Assembly: GCF_004217495.1 (NCBI RefSeq)
Contig: NZ_SHLC01000001.1
Location: forward strand, 2,480,001-2,544,000
Direction: 5' to 3'
DNA: 64,000 bases
Source of the DNA: Microterricola gilva
GTDB taxonomy: Bacteria > Actinomycetota > Actinomycetes > Actinomycetales > Microbacteriaceae
This document shows, one piece after another, positions 1 to 8,961 of this stretch. A model generated the notes under the pieces. It saw only the letters and a list, made by a program, of their open reading frames with translations, ran no database searches and was not told the DNA's origin. Position 1 is the stretch's first letter. Each line of letters opens with the position of its first letter. Both the position numbers and the translations under genes were made by a program.

Positions 1-1464
1 ACCGACCCTGCGACGGCGGTGCAGGTCTTCCACGAACCGGACGAGCGCTACTGGGTGGGCGTCGGCGAGACACGCAGCCGCAAGTACCTCGTGATCGAGC
101 TCGGCTCGAACATCACCAGCGAGACCCGGCTGCTCGACGCGAACGACCCGACCGGCGAGTTCGAGCTCGTCTGGCCGCGCGTCGAGGGGGTCGAGTACGA
201 CGTCGAGCACGTGGTCGTCGGCACGCAGGACCGCCTGCTGATCGTGCACAACCACGACGCGATCAACTTCGAGTTGGTGAGCGTCGCGGCATCCGACCCC
301 CGCGGCGAGCGCCGCGTGATCCTGCCGCACAACCCCGATGTGCGCCTCGAGGGCGTCGAGGCGTTCCAGGATTTCGTCGCGATCGAGTACCGCCGAGAGG
401 GCCTGACCCGTCTGGCCATCGCCATGGTGCCGAAGAACGGCGGGCGCTACGAGGACACCCCGCACGAGCTCAGCTTCGGCGAGGAGCTGTTCGCCGTCGG
501 GCTCGCCGGCAATCCCGAGTGGGCGCAGCCGACGATCCGCCTCGGCTACACGAGCTTCGTCACCCCGTCGACGGTCTACGACTACGTGGTCGAGAGCAAT
601 GAACTGCGGATGCTGAAGCAGCAGCCCGTGCTCGGCCACTTCGATCCGGCGCGCTACACCCAGCGCCGCGACTGGGCCATCGCCCCCGACGGCACCCGTG
701 TGCCGATCTCGCTCGTGTACCGCAGCGATCTCGTCACGGCGGGCGAGCCGGCGCCGACGCTGCTCTACGGTTACGGCTCCTACGAGGCCAGCATGGACCC
801 GGGTTTCGGCATCGCCAGGCTCAGCCTGCTCGACCGTGGCATCATCTTCGCCATCGCGCACGTGCGCGGCGGCGGCGAGCTGGGCCGGCTCTGGTACGAG
901 AACGGCAAGAAGCTGCACAAGCGCAACAGTTTCACCGACTTCGTCGCCTGCGCGAAGCACCTGATCGACCGCGACATCACGGCCAGCGACCGGCTCGTCG
1001 CCGAGGGCGGCAGCGCCGGCGGCCTGCTCATGGGCGCTGTCGCGAACCTCGCGCCGCAGTTGTTCTCCGGCATCCTCGCCGAGGTGCCATTCGTCGACCC
1101 GCTGACGTCGATCCTCGACCCCTCGCTGCCGCTGACGGTGATCGAGTGGGACGAGTGGGGCGACCCGCTGCACGACGAGGAGGTCTACCAGTACATGAAG
1201 GGCTACTCGCCGCTGGAGAACGTGCACGACACCCACTACCCGCGCATCCTCGCCGTCACGAGCATCAACGACACCCGGGTGCTCTACGTCGAGCCGGCCA
1301 AGTGGGTGGCGAAGCTGCGCGAGGTCGGCGCTGACGCCCTGCTGAAGACCGAGATGGCGGCCGGGCACGGCGGCGTCTCCGGACGCTACAGCGCCTGGCG
1401 CGAGCGGGCGTTCAACTACGCCTGGGTGATCGATGCCGTGAACGCGCACCCCTCCGGCGAGTAG
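1..1464 (+). CDS. ptrB: Oligopeptidase B (S9 prolyl oligopeptidase family), 5' end outside window
   Basis: Cytosolic serine peptidase that cleaves short peptides after basic residues. The reading frame is open from base 1, so the N-terminus lies upstream. The visible part holds the end of the beta-propeller (EPDERYWVGVG region) and the whole alpha/beta hydrolase domain: nucleophile in GGSAGG (Ser codon near 1012), catalytic Asp in SINDTRV (near 1270) and His in AAGHGG (near 1366). The sequence GYGSYEASMDPGF is typical of the family. Stop is TAG at 1464. It is followed by an inverted-repeat element and then a gene with its own promoter. Family assignment is secure; distinguishing oligopeptidase B from a prolyl oligopeptidase rests on overall sequence feel. 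Confidence 0.93.
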   Translation, partial: TDPATAVQVFHEPDERYWVGVGETRSRKYLVIELGSNITSETRLLDANDPTGEFELVWPRVEGVEYDVEHVVVGTQDRLLIVHNHDAINFELVSVAASDPRGERRVILPHNPDVRLEGVEAFQDFVAIEYRREGLTRLAIAMVPKNGGRYEDTPHELSFGEELFAVGLAGNPEWAQPTIRLGYTSFVTPSTVYDYVVESNELRMLKQQPVLGHFDPARYTQRRDWAIAPDGTRVPISLVYRSDLVTAGEPAPTLLYGYGSYEASMDPGFGIARLSLLDRGIIFAIAHVRGGGELGRLWYENGKKLHKRNSFTDFVACAKHLIDRDITASDRLVAEGGSAGGLLMGAVANLAPQLFSGILAEVPFVDPLTSILDPSLPLTVIEWDEWGDPLHDEEVYQYMKGYSPLENVHDTHYPRILAVTSINDTRVLYVEPAKWVAKLREVGADALLKTEMAAGHGGVSGRYSAWRERAFNYAWVIDAVNAHPSGE

Positions 1465-1482
1465 CTCCCCCGCACCCGGTTC

Positions 1483-1560
1483 GTAACTCAGGCAGTTCTC
1501 GCGCTGCGGTAGCGAAAACAGGCAGATTCGGCGCTCTGGCGACGACGTTGCCTGAGTTAC
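1483..1560. repeat. Intergenic inverted-repeat element, family C
   Basis: GTAACTCAGGCA (1483-1494) and its exact reverse complement TGCCTGAGTTAC (1549-1560) flank about 54 bases. These contain GCGAAAACAGGCAGATTCGG, which recurs in inverted form at 19771-19795. It sits just past the ptrB stop, so it may act as a terminator, but it looks like a dispersed element. Confidence 0.7.
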
Positions 1561-1575
1561 CGACGGCCACCAAGC

Positions 1576-1615
1576 CACGCCGGCTGAGGGAGCGCCAGCG
1601 ACTGATGCCCTGAGC
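1576..1615. repeat. REP-like element, family B (half unit)
   Basis: ACGCCGGCTGAGGGAGCGCC followed by a decayed tail. Related copies occur near 8747, 20539, 46401-46740 and 61911-62275. Confidence 0.55.
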
Positions 1616-1646
1616 GCATCGCGGAGGAGCTGTCGGCCGGCCGTGA

Positions 1647-1652
1647 CACACT
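1647..1652 (+). promoter_or_regulatory. Putative -10 box of a leaderless SNF2 transcript
   Basis: CACACT lies six bases before the ATG at 1659, which would put the transcription start on or next to the start codon. The same geometry is seen before 10069, 11427, 12994, 52997, 53764 and 60778. Confidence 0.45.
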
Positions 1653-1658
1653 GGGAGC

Positions 1659-4600
1659 ATGATCGCTCCCACGTACCCGCTCGTGGACGTGGGCGACATC
1701 ATCCGCCTCGTCGGGCGCGGGATCTACGAGCGCGGCCGCGGCCGTGCCCGCGACGGCTCGGTCAGCGCCGTCGTCTGGCATGAGTCCTCCGAGACCCTCA
1801 CCGGTGTTGTGACGGATGCCGGCTCCGACCCGCTCGCGGTCTCGGTGCGGATCGAGCCGACCACCCGCGGTTTCGGCACCCCGTTTGCGAGCGGCTGCGG
1901 TTGCCCGCTCGGCGGGGACTGCGCCCACGTCGCGGCCGTGATCCTGAACGCGAACGCCGCCGCCGCCCGCCGCAAGACGGAGGAACTCGCCGACCCCGAC
2001 GCCGACACCCGCTGGTCGAGCAGCGACGAAGGAGACACCCGCTGGTCGAGTAACGAGGAACGAGCGTATCGAGACCGGGATGCGGACGGCGCGAGCTCCG
2101 GCCACAGGTCCGGCGGCGCGTACGGCCGCGCGTCCGACGGCCTGCAGCGCGGCGCCGCCCAGCGCACGTGGTGGCCGTCCGACGGCGACGACGAGGCCCC
2201 GCAGTGGGCGCCCGACGAGACTCCGGACGAGCTAGCCGACGAGTTCGCCGACGCCGGCTCCGGCCCCCGCGGTTCGCGCGCTGCCGGCTCGGACTCCGGC
2301 TCACACTCCACCGCGCCCACCCGCCAGCCGCCAGCCCCCGCGTGGAAGCGCGCGCTCGGCCCGATCGCGCAGCCGCCAGGCGACGCCCGCCTCCGCAGCG
2401 ACGACGAGGGCGCCCCGACCGGCTCCCGCACCGGGACGGCCCGGGTCGCCGCCGGGCCGACAGCGATGGGTCTGCAGTTCGAGCTCCGGGAGGCCAATCG
2501 GCGCCCGGCCAGCCGCTGGAGCACGCAACAGTGGGGCGGCTCGAGCAACCGGCCGCCTCGCCCGAGCTTCGGGGCGGGAACCGGTCGCCGGACGGCATCC
2601 GGCGCCGCACCGCTGCAGCTCGCCGTCCGCCCGGTGATGCGCAATGAGCGCGGCAGCTGGGTGCGCAGCGGCATCAGCTGGGGCACGCTCAGTTACCAGT
2701 CGAACCGGCTCAACCTCGAGCCGGCGCAGCACCGCTGGTTCTGCGAATTCGGGGCGCTCTACCGCGCCGCCCGTTTCACCTACACCGGCGAGGACGCCGA
2801 TTGGATCGTGCTCGACGAGTTCGCGAGCCCGCTGCTCTGGCAGCTGTTCGAACGGGCGGAGGCGCTCAAGATCCCGCTCCTCGGCGCCACCAAGACCGTG
2901 TCGGTGCGCCTCGCCGGCCACGCGGTGCTGAGCCTCGACGCGACCGAGGCCGCTGCCGACGCCGACGTTGTCGGCACCGAATCCGCGCGCACGGGTGCCG
3001 CGGCATCCGCGGCCGGCCTGCTGCTGACCCCCGTGCTCACCGTCGACGGCGCCACCCACTCGACGGCCCTCGCGGCCGCGATCGGCGAGCACGGCGTGTA
3101 CCTGCGTGAGGTCACCGAGATCGTCGAACCGGTGCGTTACGGCCGCCGCACCAGCGCCCAGAAGGTGGCCGATGCGCTGGCCGCAAACGCGGGGACGGCC
3201 ACCGCCGCCGAGAATACGAATGCGAAGGCGAAGCCGGCCGAGCACACGAGCATCACCCTCGCCCCGCTCGACGCCCCGCTCTCCCCCGAGCTGCGCGCGC
3301 TCCTCGGCCAGGCGAAGCCGCTCGAGGTTCCGGCTGAGGAGGTCAGCGAGTTCCTCGAGGGCTACTACCCGCAGCTGCGCCGCCGCATCGAGGTCACGAG
3401 CAGCGACGAATCGATCGAGCTGCCGGCCCTGCAGCGCCCGACGCTCGTGCTCACCGCCACGTTCCGCCCCAAGCACGTGCTCATGCTGCAGTGGGCGTGG
3501 GAGTACCTGGACGGCCGCGAGCCCGGTGACGATGAGGAGGCGGAGGCCGAGATCGCCGAACGCCTCTACGACGAGGCCCACGTCGAGCCGGAGACGCAGG
3601 CCCGGCTGCTCGAGGGCATCGACGCGGCCGAGTTCTGTGCGACCGTGCTGCCGCGCATCGAACGCATCGACGGCGTGCGCGTCGACGTGCAGGGCACCCG
3701 TCCCGACTACCGCGAGCTCACCGAGGCTCCGGAGCTCACCATCAGCACCGTCGAGACCGATCAGACCGACTGGTTCGACCTCGGCGTGGTCGTGACGGTC
3801 GGCGGACGGAAGGTGCCGTTCGGCCCGCTGTTCAAGGCGATGGCCAAGGACAGGAAGAAGCTGCTCCTCGTCGACAACAGCTACCTCTCGCTCGAACACC
3901 CGGCCCTCGACCGGCTGCGGGTGCTCATCTCCGAGGCCAAGGCGCTCTCCGAGTGGGAGACGGGGCTGCGCATCAGCCGCTACCAGACCAGCCTCTGGGC
4001 CGACTTCGAAGACCTCGCCGACTACACCGAGCAGGCGCAATCCTGGCGCGCCGCCGTGTCTGGGCTCAACGGCATCCTCGACAACCGCGATGCCCTTGAG
4101 CCGACCCCGGTTCCGGATGCCGTCGCCGCCACCCTGCGGCCCTACCAGCACGACGGCTACAACTGGCTCACCTTCCTCTGGCGGCACGGACTCGGCGGTG
4201 TGCTCGCCGACGACATGGGACTCGGCAAGACGCTGCAGACGCTCGCGCTCATCGCCCACGCGGTCGAGAACACGGCGCCGGCCGAGCGCCGGCCCTTCCT
4301 CGTTGTCGCCCCCACCTCCGTCGTCTCCAACTGGGCGGCAGAGGCGGCCCGCTTCACGCCCGGCCTCACCGTGCACACCGTAAAGACGACGGAAGCCAAG
4401 CGGCGCGGCAAGCAGACGCTGGCGGATCTGGCATCCGGGGCCGACATCGTCGTCACCTCCTACGCGTTGTTCCGCCTCGACGAGGCCGCCTACGGCGCGC
4501 TCGGCTGGGCGGGGCTCATCCTCGACGAGGCGCAGTTCGTCAAGAACCACAAGGCGCGCGCACACCAGGTGGCCAAGGACCTCGCCGTGCCCTTCAAGCT

Positions 4601-5543
4601 CGCCATCACGGGCACACCGATGGAGAACAATCTGCTCGAACTGTGGTCGATGTTCTCGATCACGGCGCCCGGGCTGTTCCCCAGCGCGCGGAAGTTCACC
4701 GAGAACTACGTGCGTCGGCTGGAGAAGGGGGTCGACAAGCAGGAGAACCGCGAGCTGCTGGCCACTCTTCGCCGGCGCATCCGCCCGCTGATGATGCGCC
4801 GCACCAAGGAGCTCGTCGCCCCGGAGCTCCCGGCCAAGCACGAGCAGACCCTCGCGATCGACCTCGAGCCGCGGCACGCGAAGCTCTACGAGACGATGCT
4901 GCAGCGGGAACGCGCGAAACTCTTCGGGCTGATCGACGACATGAACAAGAACCGCTTCATCGTCTTCCGCTCGCTCACCCTGCTGCGCATGCTCAGCCTC
5001 GACGCCTCCCTCGTCGACGCGAAGTACGCACACATCCCGTCGAGCAAACTCGACGCCCTGCTCGAACAGCTCGACGACGTCGTCGCCGAGGGGCACCGCG
5101 CGCTCGTGTTCAGCCAGTTCACGAGCTTCCTGCAGAAGGCGGCGGCGCGGCTGGAGGAACGCGGCATCGCCTACGCCTACCTCGACGGCTCGACCGGCAA
5201 GCGCTCCGAGGTGATCGACAGCTTCAAGACGGGCGATGCGCTGGTGTTCCTGGTGAGCCTGAAGGCCGGCGGTTTCGGCCTCAACCTCACCGAGGCCGAC
5301 TACGTCTTCCTGCTCGACCCGTGGTGGAACCCGGCCAGCGAGGCGCAGGCCGTCGACCGCGCGCACCGGATCGGTCAGACGAAGAACGTGATGGTCTACC
5401 GCATGGTCGCCACCGGCACGATCGAGGAGAAGGTGATGGCACTCAAAGAGGCGAAGGCGCGTGTGTTCAGCGCCGTGCTCGACGATGACGCCGCCTTCAG
5501 CGCCGCACTCACGGCCGACGACATCCGGGGCCTGCTCTCCTAG
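1659..5543 (+). CDS. SNF2-family DNA translocase/helicase with N-terminal SWIM zinc finger
   Basis: A 1294-residue Swi2/Snf2-type ATPase (RapA/HepA-like) that probably translocates on DNA or remodels bound complexes. The N-terminus has a SWIM zinc finger ([12 protein letters not shown], residues about 78-90). A low-complexity Asp/Ser/Arg-rich linker follows to about residue 320. The C-terminal half carries motif I DDMGLGKT (about 850-857), DEAQ (about 955), and motif VI with [11 protein letters not shown]. The linker contains an in-frame dispersed repeat (2011-2076) giving the peptide [15 protein letters not shown]. The start has no Shine-Dalgarno at normal spacing and is probably leaderless. 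The gene stands alone. The helicase core is certain; the biological role is inferred only from the family. Confidence 0.92.
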   Translation: MIAPTYPLVDVGDIIRLVGRGIYERGRGRARDGSVSAVVWHESSETLTGVVTDAGSDPLAVSVRIEPTTRGFGTPFASGCGCPLGGDCAHVAAVILNANAAAARRKTEELADPDADTRWSSSDEGDTRWSSNEERAYRDRDADGASSGHRSGGAYGRASDGLQRGAAQRTWWPSDGDDEAPQWAPDETPDELADEFADAGSGPRGSRAAGSDSGSHSTAPTRQPPAPAWKRALGPIAQPPGDARLRSDDEGAPTGSRTGTARVAAGPTAMGLQFELREANRRPASRWSTQQWGGSSNRPPRPSFGAGTGRRTASGAAPLQLAVRPVMRNERGSWVRSGISWGTLSYQSNRLNLEPAQHRWFCEFGALYRAARFTYTGEDADWIVLDEFASPLLWQLFERAEALKIPLLGATKTVSVRLAGHAVLSLDATEAAADADVVGTESARTGAAASAAGLLLTPVLTVDGATHSTALAAAIGEHGVYLREVTEIVEPVRYGRRTSAQKVADALAANAGTATAAENTNAKAKPAEHTSITLAPLDAPLSPELRALLGQAKPLEVPAEEVSEFLEGYYPQLRRRIEVTSSDESIELPALQRPTLVLTATFRPKHVLMLQWAWEYLDGREPGDDEEAEAEIAERLYDEAHVEPETQARLLEGIDAAEFCATVLPRIERIDGVRVDVQGTRPDYRELTEAPELTISTVETDQTDWFDLGVVVTVGGRKVPFGPLFKAMAKDRKKLLLVDNSYLSLEHPALDRLRVLISEAKALSEWETGLRISRYQTSLWADFEDLADYTEQAQSWRAAVSGLNGILDNRDALEPTPVPDAVAATLRPYQHDGYNWLTFLWRHGLGGVLADDMGLGKTLQTLALIAHAVENTAPAERRPFLVVAPTSVVSNWAAEAARFTPGLTVHTVKTTEAKRRGKQTLADLASGADIVVTSYALFRLDEAAYGALGWAGLILDEAQFVKNHKARAHQVAKDLAVPFKLAITGTPMENNLLELWSMFSITAPGLFPSARKFTENYVRRLEKGVDKQENRELLATLRRRIRPLMMRRTKELVAPELPAKHEQTLAIDLEPRHAKLYETMLQRERAKLFGLIDDMNKNRFIVFRSLTLLRMLSLDASLVDAKYAHIPSSKLDALLEQLDDVVAEGHRALVFSQFTSFLQKAAARLEERGIAYAYLDGSTGKRSEVIDSFKTGDALVFLVSLKAGGFGLNLTEADYVFLLDPWWNPASEAQAVDRAHRIGQTKNVMVYRMVATGTIEEKVMALKEAKARVFSAVLDDDAAFSAALTADDIRGLLS
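2011..2076 (+). repeat. REP family A copies inside the SNF2 coding sequence
   Basis: GCTGGTCGAGTAACGAGGAA onward to GTATCGAGACC (2041-2076) nearly matches the intergenic copy at 8849-8884. A shorter partial copy (GCTGGTCGAGCAGCGACGAA) precedes it at 2011. The insertion stays in frame within a disordered linker. Confidence 0.8.
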
Positions 5544-5592
5544 GCTGATTGAACTCTCAGGCTGATTCGGCCCGTTCTCGCCAAATCGGACG

Positions 5593-5598
5593 TACGAT
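5593..5598 (+). promoter_or_regulatory. Putative -10 box for the APC permease
   Basis: TACGAT, about 88 bases before the ATG at 5686. A GGGAG ribosome-binding site precedes that start. No convincing -35 box was identified. Confidence 0.3.
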
Positions 5599-5685
5599 AT
5601 CCCCGATCAGATCGCTCATCGCCGAACGACCGCACTGACCCCGCTCTGCCGCCTCTCGCGACGGCCGCCGTGTAGGGAGATCCTG

Positions 5686-7293
5686 ATGTCATCGATTGTT
5701 CCGCCGTCATCGGATGCCGCGGCATCCGCCCCGGACCCCTCATCGATCACCGTCGACAGCAAAGGCCTCAAGGGCGGGGCGCTCGGCCTGATCTCCAGTG
5801 TGGTGATCGGCGTCTCGTCCACCGCCCCGGCCTACAGCTTGGCCGCCAGCGTCGGCTTCATCGTCGCCAGTGGCGGATCGCTGCTGGCCGGAACGAAGGC
5901 ACCCGGAATCGTGCTGCTCGCCTTCGTGCCGATGTACATGATCGCCGTCGCATACGCGGAGCTGAACAAGGCGGAGCCGGACTGCGGCACGACGTTCACC
6001 TGGGCGACGCGGGCGTTCGGTTCCGTCACCGGCTGGATGGGCGGGTGGGGCATCATCGTCGCCGACATCATCGTGATGGCCAATCTGGCGGCCATCGCCG
6101 GCTCCTACTCCTTCATCTTCCTCGGCGAACTCGGCGTGCCCGGCGTCGCCGAACTCGCCGACAACGTCGTGTGGTCCACCGCCGCCGGTCTGGTGTGGAT
6201 CATCGTGATGACCTGGATCTGCTACCGCGGCATCGAGCTGTCGGCCCGCATCCAGTTCGTGCTGCTCAGCATCGAGGTGGTCGTGCTGATCCTCTTCGCG
6301 GCGTTCGCACTGGTGCGGGTCTACACGGGTACCGCCGAGTCGTATTCGATCGTGCCGAGCCTCGACTGGTTCAATCCATTCACACTAGACTTCGGCAGCG
6401 TCATCGCTCCAGCCATGCTCACCGCGATCTTCATCTACTGGGGCTGGGACACCGCCGTGTCGGTGAACGAGGAGACCTCTGAACCGTCCAAGACCCCCGG
6501 CCGCGCGGCCGTGATCAGCACCCTGCTACTGCTCGTCACCTACGCGCTGGTCACGACCGCGGCCGTCGCCTTCGCCGGGGTCGGCACGACGGGTATCGGG
6601 CTCGGCAACGACGCCAACGCCGACGACGTGTTCACAGCGATCGGCCCGGCGCTCTTCGGCGACAGCCCGATCGGCCAGTTCTGCATGCTGCTGCTCGCGG
6701 CATCCATTCTCACCTCGGCGTCGGCGTCCACCCAGACGACGATTCTGCCGACGGCGCGCACGGCCCTGTCGATGGCCGCGTTCAAGGCTATCCCGGAGCG
6801 CTTCGCCCGCATCCACCCGCGCTTTCTCACCCCCACATGGGCGACGATCGGCATGGGAATCGCCTCGTGCGCGTTCTACCTCGTCTTCACGCTGATCAGC
6901 CCGAATCTCCTCAACGCCCTGATCGGCTCCATCGGGCTCATGATCGCCTTCTACTACGGGCTCACCGGTCTCGCCTGCGTCTGGTTCTACCGGCACACCC
7001 TCACCGTGTCCGCGCGGAACTTCATCATGCGGGGCATCTTCCCCATGCTCGGCGCGCTCATCCTGTTCGCCGTCTTCATCTACGGAACCGTGCAATTCGC
7101 GGCCCCCGATTGGTTGACGGATGCCGACGGCAACAACGTCACGATCTTCGGCATCGGTGCGGAGGCCGTCGTCGGCATCGGCGGACTCCTCATCGGCTTC
7201 GTGCTGATCGCGATCTGGTGGGCACGGAAGCCCGACTTCTTCCGCGGCAAGACGCTGCCGCGCCGGGTGGCGGAGCGCGAGGTGTCTGGCTGA
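5686..7293 (+). CDS. APC-superfamily amino acid/polyamine permease
   Basis: A 535-residue integral membrane transporter expected to import or exchange amino acids or polyamines across the cytoplasmic membrane. After a short polar N-terminus, about 12 hydrophobic segments begin near residue 30 (GGALGLISSVVIGVSSTAPA, the conserved unwound TM1 region of APC transporters). GWDTAVSVNEETSEP resembles the TM6/7 loop motif. GTAG GGAG lies upstream at good spacing. It stands alone and is followed by a hairpin terminator. The substrate cannot be read from sequence. Confidence 0.88.
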   Translation: MSSIVPPSSDAAASAPDPSSITVDSKGLKGGALGLISSVVIGVSSTAPAYSLAASVGFIVASGGSLLAGTKAPGIVLLAFVPMYMIAVAYAELNKAEPDCGTTFTWATRAFGSVTGWMGGWGIIVADIIVMANLAAIAGSYSFIFLGELGVPGVAELADNVVWSTAAGLVWIIVMTWICYRGIELSARIQFVLLSIEVVVLILFAAFALVRVYTGTAESYSIVPSLDWFNPFTLDFGSVIAPAMLTAIFIYWGWDTAVSVNEETSEPSKTPGRAAVISTLLLLVTYALVTTAAVAFAGVGTTGIGLGNDANADDVFTAIGPALFGDSPIGQFCMLLLAASILTSASASTQTTILPTARTALSMAAFKAIPERFARIHPRFLTPTWATIGMGIASCAFYLVFTLISPNLLNALIGSIGLMIAFYYGLTGLACVWFYRHTLTVSARNFIMRGIFPMLGALILFAVFIYGTVQFAAPDWLTDADGNNVTIFGIGAEAVVGIGGLLIGFVLIAIWWARKPDFFRGKTLPRRVAEREVSG

Positions 7294-7300
7294 GCCACCC

Positions 7301-7322
7301 GCTGAATCCCGCGCGATTCAGC
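7301..7322 (+). terminator. Hairpin after APC permease
   Basis: GCTGAATC, a 6-base loop, and GATTCAGC form a perfect 8-bp stem just past the permease stop. There is no T-tract. Confidence 0.55.
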
Positions 7323-7375
7323 CCCGGCGGAGTAGACTCACAGCACGCACTCAGGCTCGACACATGGAGGCTCTC

Positions 7376-7807
7376 ATGGTTCCGGAAATCAACTACTGGG
7401 CGGTTCTCCTCGCGACGCTGTCGAGCATGGTCGTCGGCTCGATCTGGTACACCCCGAAGGTGTTCGGCAACTACTGGATGAAGGCCGCGAAGGTCACGCC
7501 GTCCGGCAACAGCAAGGACGCGATCTGGCCGATCATCGTCACCGTGATCGTCAGCTTCGTGACGGCGTGGGTGCTCTCGGGCGCCGCCTTCATCGCCTGG
7601 GACTTCTACGGCGGCAGCTTCCTGCTCAACACGATCTTCACCGGCATCATCCTCTGGGCAGGCTTCACCGCAGCCCGCTTCATCACGCACGACGCCTTCG
7701 ACGGCCGCCCGACCGGGCTCACCATCCTCAACATCGCCCACGAGCTCGTCACGATCGTGATCATGTCGCTCATCATCGGCGTCTGGCCTCCGGCCGGGTC
7801 CGTCTAG
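7376..7807 (+). CDS. DUF1761 family membrane protein
   Basis: A 143-residue protein with about four membrane segments. The opening NYWAVLLATLSSMVVGSIWY followed by TPKVFG and W-M is the signature of DUF1761, a small family of unknown function. I chose the ATG at 7376 over the one at 7364 because GGAGG (7366-7370) overlaps the first ATG and sits five bases before the second. It ends three bases before the GTG start of the FBPase-like gene, so the two may be cotranscribed, though no functional link is evident. Confidence 0.8.
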   Translation: MVPEINYWAVLLATLSSMVVGSIWYTPKVFGNYWMKAAKVTPSGNSKDAIWPIIVTVIVSFVTAWVLSGAAFIAWDFYGGSFLLNTIFTGIILWAGFTAARFITHDAFDGRPTGLTILNIAHELVTIVIMSLIIGVWPPAGSV

Positions 7808-7810
7808 CCG

Positions 7811-8719
7811 GTGGCGTTGGCCGCAACTCCCCCGCCCGCGACGGTGATCGGGGGCGAGAACTTCGCGCCAGAACTCGTCGCCGCGATCGTGCGGTCGGCG
7901 GATGCCGCAGCGGCGGCATCCGCGGCGATGGTCGGCTCGGGCGACAAGAACGCCATCGATGAGGCGGCGGTCGCGGCCATGCGCGCCGTGCTGCTGCGCG
8001 CACCGTTCGCCGGGACGGTCGTGATCGGCGAGGGCGAGAAGGACGACGCCCCAATGCTTGCCAACGGGGAGCAGCTCGGGCTCGGCTTCGACCGGAGCCT
8101 CAGCCCCGAGGAACGCGCTAGCTACCCCGCCTGCGACATCGCCGTCGACCCGCTCGACGGCACCCGCCTGGCCGCCGAGGCGCTGCCCGGCGCGGTCTGC
8201 GTGATCGCGCTCGCGCCGCGCGGCACCCTGTTCGACCCGCGCGACGCCTTCTACATGCACAAGCTCATCGCCGGCCCCGCCGGGGTCGGCGTGCTCGACC
8301 TCCGCCTCTCCGCAAGCGAGAACCTGCGCCGGCTCGCGGATGCCGGCGGGCGCCGCGTCGCGGATCTGACCGTCGCCGTGCTCGACAAGCCGCGGCACGC
8401 GGCGCTGATCGCCGAGTTGCGCACCGCCGGGGCGCGTCTGCACGTGGTCGGCGAGGGCGACATCGGCACGGCGATCGCCGCTGCGACGCCCGGCTCCGGC
8501 ATCGACGTGGCGATGGGCATCGGCGGGACGCCGGAGGGCGTGATCGCGGCCTGCGCGGTGCGCGCGCTCGGTGGTTTCATGCAGGGCAGGCTCGCCCCGC
8601 AGGGCGACGCGGAGCGGGCAGCGGTGCTCGCGGCCGGACACTCATTGGAGCGCGTGCTCGGTCTCGACGAGCTGGTGGCGAGCGAGCACGTGCTCTTCGC
8701 CTCCGCGCCCGTCACGTAG
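7811..8719 (+). CDS. Class II fructose-1,6-bisphosphatase-like protein (GlpX family), divergent
   Basis: GlpX enzymes remove the 1-phosphate of fructose 1,6-bisphosphate in gluconeogenesis using a divalent metal. Family motifs are present: GSGDKN, VVIGEGEKDDAPML (metal-binding Glu/Asp), DIAVDPLDGT and GIGGTPEGVIAACAVRALGG. Unusual points: the usual GTTLTA stretch after DPLDG reads GTRLAA, and the protein is 302 residues with its C-terminus ending soon after the EHVLFASA motif. It starts at GTG 7811 with only three bases between it and the DUF1761 stop. Many actinobacteria have a longer canonical GlpX, so this may be a second copy with altered specificity. Family membership is secure; FBPase activity is not. 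Confidence 0.82.
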   Translation: MALAATPPPATVIGGENFAPELVAAIVRSADAAAAASAAMVGSGDKNAIDEAAVAAMRAVLLRAPFAGTVVIGEGEKDDAPMLANGEQLGLGFDRSLSPEERASYPACDIAVDPLDGTRLAAEALPGAVCVIALAPRGTLFDPRDAFYMHKLIAGPAGVGVLDLRLSASENLRRLADAGGRRVADLTVAVLDKPRHAALIAELRTAGARLHVVGEGDIGTAIAAATPGSGIDVAMGIGGTPEGVIAACAVRALGGFMQGRLAPQGDAERAAVLAAGHSLERVLGLDELVASEHVLFASAPVT

Positions 8720-8746
8720 CGCGGACACTGTCACTCGCCATCACCC

Positions 8747-8789
8747 ACGCTGGCTCGAGCGACCGGAGCGCAGCGGAGGCCGCGAAGCC
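8747..8789. repeat. REP-like element, family B
   Basis: ACGCTGGCTCGAGCGACCGG followed by AGCGCAGCGGAGGCCGCGAAGCC. Matches the pattern at 20539-20620 and at 46401-46740. Confidence 0.65.
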
Positions 8790-8807
8790 AAGTGGACTCT
8801 GACGCGC

Positions 8808-8884
8808 GGTTTCGACAGGCTCAACCAGCGGGTACTCGCCGCAGTCTTGCTGGTTGAGTAGCGAGGAACGAGCGTATCGAAACC
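8808..8884. repeat. REP family A, paired inverted copy (BIME-like)
   Basis: GGTTTCGACAGGCTCAACCA (8808 onward) faces TGGTTGAGTAGCGAGGAACG and ...GTATCGAAACC (8850-8884). The outer arms GGTTTCGA/TCGAAACC and the inner arms CAACCAGC/GCTGGTTG can pair. This is the only full two-arm intergenic copy in the window. Single arms occur inside genes at 2011, 46778, 46820 and 50299-50449. Confidence 0.8.
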
Positions 8885-8961
8885 TCACGGGCCGGAGCTT
8901 TCGCGCGGCACATACGCAAACGACCGGGGGCGCGTGCCCCCGGTCGTCGTGTGCGAAGCGA

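Noticed and set aside
2301-5366. A 1021-codon open frame on the minus strand
   Set aside because: It is antisense to the SNF2 gene, has low-complexity Arg/Gly/Val composition and no recognisable domain, as expected for the opposite strand of high-GC genes.
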